A DNA stretch of 18,109 bases, taken from the NCBI GenBank assembly GCA_046565865.1, contig JBKHXU010000046.1, positions 1-18,109 on the forward strand, read 5' to 3'. The notes beneath the pieces are model-generated. The model saw nothing but the letters and a program-made list of their open reading frames with translations, was not told where the DNA came from and did not search any database. The stretch is from JBKHXU01 sp046565865 (GTDB taxonomy: Bacteria; Pseudomonadota; Gammaproteobacteria; Acidiferrobacterales; Sulfurifustaceae). Made by a program: the position numbers and the translations under genes. Numbering within the stretch: position 1 is the stretch's first letter; each line of letters opens with the position of its first letter. Shown here piece after piece: positions 5,516 to 11,528 of this stretch.

Positions 5516-8500
5516 ATGGCGCATGGACGCGACTACCCCGCGTCGAATAATAAAAAGGGCTCGATGATGGGTAAGCATACGTTCGTCAACCGAGACGAAG
5601 GGCCGTTTCCGGGCCCCGCGCGGCTCGGCGAACTCCTGCGCGAAGTCGCGACCAGTCTGCCGGTCACCGCCGACGCCGATTTCTTTCCGTCGGTGCTGCG
5701 CTATCTGTGCCGCAAACTGGATGTGGCTTACGCCTTCGTCGGCGAGATCATCGATGGCGGCGCGCGCGTACGCACCCTGGCGTTCTGCGCCGACGGTCAG
5801 ATCAAGCCCAACTTCGAGTATGACGTGCGAGGGACGCCGTGCGAGATCGTGGTCGAGCGCGATGTCTGCCTCTATCCAAGGAGCGCGCGCCGGTTGTTCC
5901 CGATGGATCCAGATTTGGCAGCGCTCGGGGTTGAGGCCTACGGCGGCGCCCCGCTGTACGACTCGCATGGCAAATGCCTGGGTCTGGTCGTGGTGATGGA
6001 TCGTGCGGAATTTCGCGACGCCGACTTGGTCGGCGCGTTGTTGCAGATGTTCGCCGTGCTCGTGGCCGGCGAGCTCGATCGGCGCCAAGTGGCGCATGCG
6101 TTGGAGGAAGATCAGCGAAGGCTCGCGACGCTGATGAGTAACCTGCCGGGCATGGTGTATCGCTGCCGCAACGACGAGACCTGGACGATGAGTTTCGCGA
6201 GCGAGGGGGCGGCGGCGTTGACCGGCTACAGCGCCGATACCTTTGTGCAAAACGGGCTTGCTTATGCCGAGCTCATTCACCCCGATGACCGCGCTCTAGT
6301 ATGGGATGGCGTGCAGGCGGCGCTTAAACGGCGCGAGCCGTTTTGCCTGACCTATCGCATTCGTACGAAAGACGGGGAGGAAAAATGGGTATGGGAGCAG
6401 GGCTGCGGTGTCTACGGCGGCGACGGATGCCTGCTCTATCTTGAAGGATTCATCACCGATATCTCCGAACGCAAGCAGGCGGAGCTGGCATTGCGCGAAA
6501 GCGAGGAACGCTTCAAGAGTCTCACCGCGCTGTCGTCCGACTGGTACTGGGAGCAGGACGCCGACCTCAGGTTCACCATGGTCACGCGCAGCACCGATAT
6601 CGGGCTGCGCTTTCCGCCCGAGCAAAGCATCGGGCACCAGCGTTGGGAGTTGCCCTACGTCGACGTACCGGCCGAAGAGTGGGAGCGACACCGCGCCGCG
6701 CTGCAAGCCCGAGTGCCGTTTCGCAACCTCGTGCTCAAGCGCTATGACCCGGCCGGCCGCCTGCGCTACAGCAGCATCAGCGGTGTGCCGATCTTCGACC
6801 AGCAGGGCAACTTCAAGGGTTATCGCGGGACCGGTCACGACATCACCGAACGGGTGCAGGCCGAAGACGCGTTACGCCAGAAAGAACAGCTGTTGCGCAT
6901 GGTGATGGAGACGCTGCCGGTCGGTGTATGGGTAATGAACCGGGACGGCCGCATCATCGACAGCAATCCCGCCGGGCGGCAGATTTGGGGCGGTGCGCGC
7001 TACGTCGGCGTTGAGCAGTTCGGCGAGTACAAAGGTTGGTGGGCGGACACCGGCAGGCCAATCGAACCGCACGAGTGGGCGGCGGCGCGGGCCATCGAAA
7101 ATGGCGAGACGTCGCTCAATGAGTTGGTCGAGATCGAAAGTTTCGATGGCGTCCGCAAAACGATTTTGAACTCGGCCGTGCCGCTGCGCGACGCGCAAGG
7201 CGGCATCGTCGGCGCCATTATCGTCAATCAGGATGTCACCGAACGCCGCCGCGCCGAGGCCGAGATGCGTAAGCTGTCGAGCGCGGTGCAGCAGACCGCC
7301 GACTGCGTGCTCATCACCGATCCCAACGGGGTGATCGAGTACGTGAACCAAGCCTTCGAGACCATTACCGGTTACACGCGCGACGAGGTGTTGGGCAAAA
7401 ACCCGAGCGTCGTCAAATCCGGGCTGCAAGCCCCGGAGTTCTATCGGCGCATGTGGGACACGATCCGTTCCGGCAACACCTTCTGTGACGTCTTTATCAA
7501 TCGCAAGCGCGACGGCGGTTTGTACTACGAAGAGAAAACCATCACGCCGCTCAAGGACGCCGACGGACGCATCACCCACTACATCTCCACCGGCAAGGAC
7601 ATCACCGAGCGCATGCAGGTGCAGGAGCGGTTGCATTACCTGGCGCATCACGACGCGCTCACCGGACTGCCGAACCGGATGTTGTTCCTCGACCGGTTGA
7701 ACCAGGCGCTGATCCGCGCCCATTGGCACCAGCGCGGTCTCGGGGTCCTGTTCCTCGACCTCGATCGCTTCAAGACCATCAACGATACCTTGGGTCACGA
7801 CGTCGGTGACCGATTTCTGCAGGCGATCGGCGGTCGGCTCAAGGAATGTCTGCGCGAGCGCGATACCGTGGCGCGCTTCGGCGGCGATGAGTTCGCGATC
7901 ATCCTCGAAGACCTGGCGCACGCCGACGACGCCGCGCCGCTGGCCTCGAAAATTCTGGAAGCCTTCGGCCGGCCGTTCACCATCAACGGCCGCGAGTTCT
8001 ACGTCACCACCAGCATCGGCATCAGCCTTTACCCGGGCGACGGCGCCGACGCGCAGGCGCTGCTTAAAAATGCCGACGCCGCGATGTATCGCGCCAAGGA
8101 ACTTGGCAAGAACACCTATCAGTTTTACTCGGCCGACATGGGCGCGCACGCGGTCGAGCGCTTGACGCTCGAGACCAGCCTGCGCCACGCCCTCGACCGG
8201 CGCGAGTTCGTGCTGCATTACCAGCCGCAGGTGTCGCTCGCCGACGGCCGCGTCGTCGGCGTCGAGGCGTTGCTGCGCTGGCAGCATCCGCAGCTCGGCT
8301 TGCTGGCCCCGGCGCAGTTCATCGGTTTGGCGGAGGAGACCGGCACCATCGTCCCGATCGGTGAATGGGTGGCGCGCGCCGCGTGCCAGCAGGCGCGGCT
8401 ATGGGAACAGGCGGGCCTGCCGCCGCTGCGCGTGGCGATCAATGTCTCGGCGCGCCAGTTCAACGAGCCCGGCTTCGTCGATGGCATCGCCAAACTACTG

Positions 8501-8935
8501 ACCGAGACCGGCTTCGAACCCGAGCGTCTCGAGCTCGAGATTACCGAGAGCGTGATCATGAAGAACGCGCAAATCACGGTCGCGCGGCTGCAGGCGCTGA
8601 GCGGCATGGGCGTGCGCTTCGCCGTCGACGACTTCGGCACCGGCTATTCCAGTTTGAGCTACTTGCGCCGGTTCGCGGTGAACACGCTTAAGATCGACAA
8701 GTCGTTCATCCATGATGTCACCACCGACCAAGGCGATGCCGAGATCGTGAAGACGATCATCGCCATGGCGCGCGGCTTGAAGCTCGCTGTCATCGCCGAA
8801 GGCGTGGAGACCGCCGAGCAGCTCGCATTCCTGCGCGGCCACGGCTGCGAGTCGGTGCAGGGTTATCTTTTGAGTCGGCCGCTGGCGCCGGACCAGATCC
8901 CGCGACTGCTCACCGGACCGCGCCTTATCGGCTGA
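5516..8935 (+). CDS. Multi-sensor c-di-GMP turnover protein: GAF, four PAS, GGDEF, EAL
   Basis: This is an 1139-residue cytosolic protein with no membrane segment. Domains in order: a GAF-like region (about 25-195), then PAS1 (200-325), PAS2 (327-455), PAS3 (457-578) and PAS4 (585-700). Each PAS ends in a PAC-type motif such as ITDISERKQ, HDITERVQ, QDVTERRR or KDITERMQ. The GGDEF domain (about 705-865) has an intact GGDEF at 789-793 and an inhibitory-site RERD at 780-783, exactly five residues before it. The EAL domain (about 880-1130) has EAL at 917-919, INVSARQF, ELEITES, DDFGTG at 1038-1043, KIDKSF and EGVET. Both diguanylate cyclase and phosphodiesterase activities are therefore possible, balanced by ligand or redox sensing in the N-terminus. 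The cofactor of each PAS cannot be read from sequence. ATG 5516 is chosen for the AAGGAG upstream; an in-frame ATG at 5564 is an alternative. The 3' end overlaps ctaA. Confidence 0.95.
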   Translation: MAHGRDYPASNNKKGSMMGKHTFVNRDEGPFPGPARLGELLREVATSLPVTADADFFPSVLRYLCRKLDVAYAFVGEIIDGGARVRTLAFCADGQIKPNFEYDVRGTPCEIVVERDVCLYPRSARRLFPMDPDLAALGVEAYGGAPLYDSHGKCLGLVVVMDRAEFRDADLVGALLQMFAVLVAGELDRRQVAHALEEDQRRLATLMSNLPGMVYRCRNDETWTMSFASEGAAALTGYSADTFVQNGLAYAELIHPDDRALVWDGVQAALKRREPFCLTYRIRTKDGEEKWVWEQGCGVYGGDGCLLYLEGFITDISERKQAELALRESEERFKSLTALSSDWYWEQDADLRFTMVTRSTDIGLRFPPEQSIGHQRWELPYVDVPAEEWERHRAALQARVPFRNLVLKRYDPAGRLRYSSISGVPIFDQQGNFKGYRGTGHDITERVQAEDALRQKEQLLRMVMETLPVGVWVMNRDGRIIDSNPAGRQIWGGARYVGVEQFGEYKGWWADTGRPIEPHEWAAARAIENGETSLNELVEIESFDGVRKTILNSAVPLRDAQGGIVGAIIVNQDVTERRRAEAEMRKLSSAVQQTADCVLITDPNGVIEYVNQAFETITGYTRDEVLGKNPSVVKSGLQAPEFYRRMWDTIRSGNTFCDVFINRKRDGGLYYEEKTITPLKDADGRITHYISTGKDITERMQVQERLHYLAHHDALTGLPNRMLFLDRLNQALIRAHWHQRGLGVLFLDLDRFKTINDTLGHDVGDRFLQAIGGRLKECLRERDTVARFGGDEFAIILEDLAHADDAAPLASKILEAFGRPFTINGREFYVTTSIGISLYPGDGADAQALLKNADAAMYRAKELGKNTYQFYSADMGAHAVERLTLETSLRHALDRREFVLHYQPQVSLADGRVVGVEALLRWQHPQLGLLAPAQFIGLAEETGTIVPIGEWVARAACQQARLWEQAGLPPLRVAINVSARQFNEPGFVDGIAKLLTETGFEPERLELEITESVIMKNAQITVARLQALSGMGVRFAVDDFGTGYSSLSYLRRFAVNTLKIDKSFIHDVTTDQGDAEIVKTIIAMARGLKLAVIAEGVETAEQLAFLRGHGCESVQGYLLSRPLAPDQIPRLLTGPRLIG

Positions 8936-9944
8936 TCGCGCCGCGCAACGTGTGCGCGAGATAGATCACCGCCGTGAACACCAGTAGCGCCCCCGCCTGA
9001 TGCGCTGCCGCCAGCGGGATCGGCACCACCCACAGCAAGGTCCCGATGCCGAGCGCCACTTGCAGCGCGAGTGCGGCATACACCGGTAACGCGGCGCGGC
9101 GCGCGGCGCCGATGCGGCGCACGCTGAACCAGAGCCCCACTGTCATCGCGATCAGCAGGTACGCCAACAGCCGGTGATTGAACTGCACCGTCGCGACATT
9201 CTCGAACAGGTTGCGCCACCAGGGTTCAAGCGCGAGCACGCCGGGCGGCACCCACGCGCCGTTCATGAGCGGGAACGTGTTGAACGCGAACCCGGCGCGC
9301 GTGCCGGCGACGAAGCCGCCGCTCAAGATCATCACGAACACCAGCGCCAGCAGCGCCCAGGTGTGACGGCGGGCGCCGGTGGCGGCGATGCTCGCCGTGC
9401 GCGGGCGCAGCAGATCGAGCGCGAGCCAGAACATATAACCGTAGATCAGCACCGCCAGCCCCAGATGCGCCGTCAGCCGATACGGGCTCACGTGCGGATT
9501 GTCGACCAGCCCGCTCGCGACCATGTACCAGCCGAGCGCGCCCTGGAGTCCGCCGAGCACAAACAGCGCCGCGAGTTTGGGCGCCAGTCGCCGTTCGATT
9601 CGACCGCGCGCGAGGAAATACAAGAACGGCAGCAGGAACGCGAGACCGATGACGCGCCCGAGCAGGCGGTGCGCATACTCGACCCAGAAGATCGATTTGA
9701 ATTCGGTGAGACTCATGCCGAGGTTGACCTTCAGATACTCCGGCGTCTGGCGGTACTTGGCGAAGGTCTCTTCCCACTGCGCCTCGGACAGCGGCGGCAA
9801 CGCGCCCATGATCGGTTGCCATTCGACGATGGACAACCCTGAGCGCGTCAGGCGCGTGACGCCGCCGAGCACGACCATGGCGAAGATGAGCCCACAGCAG
9901 ACAAGGAGCCAGATGGCGATGGCGCGGCGCGAGTCGGTATGCAT
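8925..9944 (-). CDS. ctaA: Heme A synthase (COX15/CtaA)
   Basis: This 339-residue integral membrane protein oxidises the C8 methyl of heme O to a formyl group, giving heme A for aa3-type cytochrome c oxidases. It shows eight strongly hydrophobic stretches beginning with residues 9-28. The four conserved heme-ligand histidines appear in the expected places: His92 (VEYAHRLLGR), His160 (LTAHLGL), His257 (VQFNHRLLAY) and His315 (AAAHQAGALL). GGVTRLTRSGLSIVEWQP (27-44) carries the conserved Glu41. The length fits the type 2 (proteobacterial, COX15-like) class. No ctaB or cytochrome oxidase subunit is in the window, so the gene stands apart from its functional partners. It is convergent with the GGDEF-EAL gene, overlapping its last 11 bases, and divergent from the Cys-protein operon. 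Confidence 0.96.
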   Translation of the reverse strand: MHTDSRRAIAIWLLVCCGLIFAMVVLGGVTRLTRSGLSIVEWQPIMGALPPLSEAQWEETFAKYRQTPEYLKVNLGMSLTEFKSIFWVEYAHRLLGRVIGLAFLLPFLYFLARGRIERRLAPKLAALFVLGGLQGALGWYMVASGLVDNPHVSPYRLTAHLGLAVLIYGYMFWLALDLLRPRTASIAATGARRHTWALLALVFVMILSGGFVAGTRAGFAFNTFPLMNGAWVPPGVLALEPWWRNLFENVATVQFNHRLLAYLLIAMTVGLWFSVRRIGAARRAALPVYAALALQVALGIGTLLWVVPIPLAAAHQAGALLVFTAVIYLAHTLRGAISR

Positions 9945-9972
9945 AGGGCGCGTAGTCTACAGGAGACAATGG

Positions 9973-10034
9973 TGGCGACGGCAGCGCTACGTTGCCGTCG
10001 CCAAGTCGACGGGATTATGCTGCCACGGCAACGT
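9973..10034 (+). promoter_or_regulatory. Structured leader with mutually exclusive inverted repeats
   Basis: Three stems share one segment. Stem 1 is TGGCGACGGCA (9973-9983) with TGCCGTCGCCA (9993-10003), a perfect 11-bp stem with a 9-base loop. Stem 2 is CCGTCG (9995-10000) with CGACGG (10007-10012). Stem 3 is ACGTTGCCGT (9989-9998) with ACGGCAACGT (10025-10034), a perfect 10-bp stem ending just before the AAAGGA Shine-Dalgarno at 10037. Segment 9993-10003 can pair upstream or downstream but not both, as in attenuators and riboswitches. Alternatively these repeats are a DNA operator between divergent ctaA and the downstream operon. No T-run follows stem 1, so control of translation or protein binding is more likely than intrinsic termination. 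Confidence 0.5.
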
Positions 10035-10049
10035 CGAAAGGATAAAGGT

Positions 10050-10457
10050 ATGGAAACGTACAAATGCGCCTTCAATGGCACGCTGGTCGCCGCGACCTAC
10101 GGCTGCAAGCATGCCGAGCCGGTCGCGCGCCGCAGCGGTCCCGACATCGCCTGCCGCTCGCCGGCGAGCCACCGCCGCTGCGCCGAGCTGTTCGAGCGGT
10201 TCAAAAGCGCGGCGCTGCCGGCCTTCGGCGTCGAGGACGATTTGCTGACGATGCCGCACAGCGTGCTCATGAAAATCCAGCACGGCGGGCTCGCGGGCCT
10301 GCAACGCCTGCTCGACGGCGCCGCCGCCGGCCGGGTCGAGGACGTCGACGCGCTCATCGAGCGCGCGCTCGCGACCTATGGCGCGGTCGACGCGCTGCCC
10401 TGTGCCGAGCTCGTCGGCGACATGACCGGCTATCAGTTAAAGCGCCGCCGCGGTTGA
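10050..10457 (+). CDS. Small cysteine-containing protein of unknown function, operon partner of a ferredoxin-type reductase
   Basis: I do not recognise this 135-residue protein by name. It has five cysteines. Four lie in the first third (Cys6, Cys19, Cys35 and Cys44, near KCAFNGTLVA, YGCKHAE, IACRSP and HRRCAEL) and could ligate an Fe-S cluster or zinc; the fifth is Cys118. The middle (FGVEDDLLTMPHSVLMKIQHGGLAGL) looks like an ordered helical core, and the C-terminus is basic (KRRRG). There is no signal peptide or membrane segment. The next gene starts 5 bases after the stop, so the two proteins probably act together, perhaps as an electron acceptor or substrate component fed by the reductase; this is inference. 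ATG 10050 is chosen for AAAGGA at 10037-10042. An in-frame ATG at 9969 preceded by AGGAG would add 27 residues with unusual composition and is less likely. Confidence 0.65.
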   Translation: METYKCAFNGTLVAATYGCKHAEPVARRSGPDIACRSPASHRRCAELFERFKSAALPAFGVEDDLLTMPHSVLMKIQHGGLAGLQRLLDGAAAGRVEDVDALIERALATYGAVDALPCAELVGDMTGYQLKRRRG

Positions 10458-10462
10458 GCGCC

Positions 10463-11419
10463 ATGTATCGGGTGCGCCTATTGCCGAGCGGCCACGAGTA
10501 CACGCTGCAGGCGAGCGACACGCTGCTCGAGGGCGCTTTGCGCGCCGGCTTGGCACCCAACTACGGCTGTTCCAACGGCAACTGCGGCCTGTGTAAGGCG
10601 CGCGTGGTGTCGGGTGCGACTACGAAGGTCCGACACCACGACTATGTGTTGAGCGGGGCCGACAAGACCGCGGGCGCGGTGCTCATGTGTTCGGTCGCGG
10701 CCGCGAGCGATCTTGCGGTTGAGGCCGGTGAGGCGCGCGCGGCGAGCGAGATTCCGCCGCAGCGCATCGTTGCACGCGTGCGCGCGCTGACGCCGCTCGG
10801 CGCCGGTGTGACGCTGTTGCATCTGCAAACGCCGCGCACCCAACGGCTGCGGTTTCTGGCTGGGCAGTACGTAACGCTCGGCGTCGATGCGGTGCGCGCC
10901 GATTTTCCGATCGCGAGTTGTCCGTGCGACGATCGTAATCTGCATTTTCATATCGCCAACGCCGCGGATGCCGCGGCACGCGCGCTGACGCGATTGCGGT
11001 TGGGAGATGCGGTCGCGGTCGATGGGCCGAAGGGGGAGTTCACCCTGAGCGAGTCGGATCGGCCGGTAGTATTCATCGCCGGCGATACTGGATTCGCGCC
11101 CATCAAAAGTTTGGCCGAGCATCTGATGGCGGTCGACGAAACCCGACCCGCGCATCTGTACTGGTTGGCCGCCGCCGGTAGCCACTACATGAACAACCTG
11201 TGCCGTTCGTGGACCGACGCGCTGGATGCGTTCCGCTATACGCCCGTCACCGTCAGCACCGGCGGCCACGCGGCGGCGCTTGCGCGCATCGCGGCCGATA
11301 TCCTCGCGCACGCAGATGCCGAGGTGTACGTCGCAGGACCCGCGCCGCTACTGGCGGCGGCGCGCACGTGCTTGGCGTCGATGGCGGTGTCGCTGCGGCT
11401 GGGGCCGACGACGCGCTGA
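10463..11419 (+). CDS. 2Fe-2S ferredoxin / FAD / NAD(P)H oxidoreductase (CDP-6-deoxyglucoseen reductase-like)
   Basis: This 318-residue protein has a plant-type ferredoxin domain at the N-terminus (about 1-90) with YGCSNGNCGLC (C-x4-C-x2-C) and a fourth Cys in LMCSVA. An FNR-like flavin domain follows (about 97-200), then an NAD(P)-binding domain (about 205-318) with FIAGDTGFAPIKSL and the terminal YVAGPAPLL. Such proteins take electrons from NAD(P)H through FAD to a 2Fe-2S cluster and on to a partner oxygenase, dehydratase or Fe-S enzyme. The usual flavin motif RxYSIAS reads ADFPIAS, so the conserved Arg and Ser are absent. No oxygenase or sugar-modifying gene is nearby, so AscD-like sugar reduction is not supported; the obvious partner is the upstream Cys protein. 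ATG 10463 is chosen because it aligns with the ferredoxin start; the frame is open further upstream only as a shadow of the preceding gene. Confidence 0.85.
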   Translation: MYRVRLLPSGHEYTLQASDTLLEGALRAGLAPNYGCSNGNCGLCKARVVSGATTKVRHHDYVLSGADKTAGAVLMCSVAAASDLAVEAGEARAASEIPPQRIVARVRALTPLGAGVTLLHLQTPRTQRLRFLAGQYVTLGVDAVRADFPIASCPCDDRNLHFHIANAADAAARALTRLRLGDAVAVDGPKGEFTLSESDRPVVFIAGDTGFAPIKSLAEHLMAVDETRPAHLYWLAAAGSHYMNNLCRSWTDALDAFRYTPVTVSTGGHAAALARIAADILAHADAEVYVAGPAPLLAAARTCLASMAVSLRLGPTTR

Positions 11420-11528
11420 GCCGGCCGCAGGCGAGCGTCACGTATTAAAACCCACCGGCGTTTGCGCGTTCTAACCGTTAGGCACAAACTGCCAAAGACG
11501 AGCGACTGCCGATACATACAAAGCGAGT

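Noticed and set aside
5491..5518. AAGAAGGAGATAT before ATGG, like the ribosome binding site of common expression vectors
   Set aside because: The match is short and the flanks are native genomic sequence, so it is a natural strong Shine-Dalgarno and not vector contamination.
6872..8287. 471-codon minus-strand open frame inside the large c-di-GMP gene
   Set aside because: It is antisense to intact PAS, GGDEF and EAL coding sequence and has no domain of its own.
9939..10049. N-terminal extension of the small Cys protein from ATG 9939 or 9969
   Set aside because: The extra residues are basic and low in similarity to the rest, and the region holds the inverted repeats. ATG 10050 has its own Shine-Dalgarno, though AGGAG before 9969 keeps some doubt.
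11464..11487. TAACCGTTAGGC resembling an integron attC or core site
   Set aside because: Only GTTAGGC fits the R' consensus. The partner arm does not match RYYYAAC, there is no central region, and no integrase or cassette is present.
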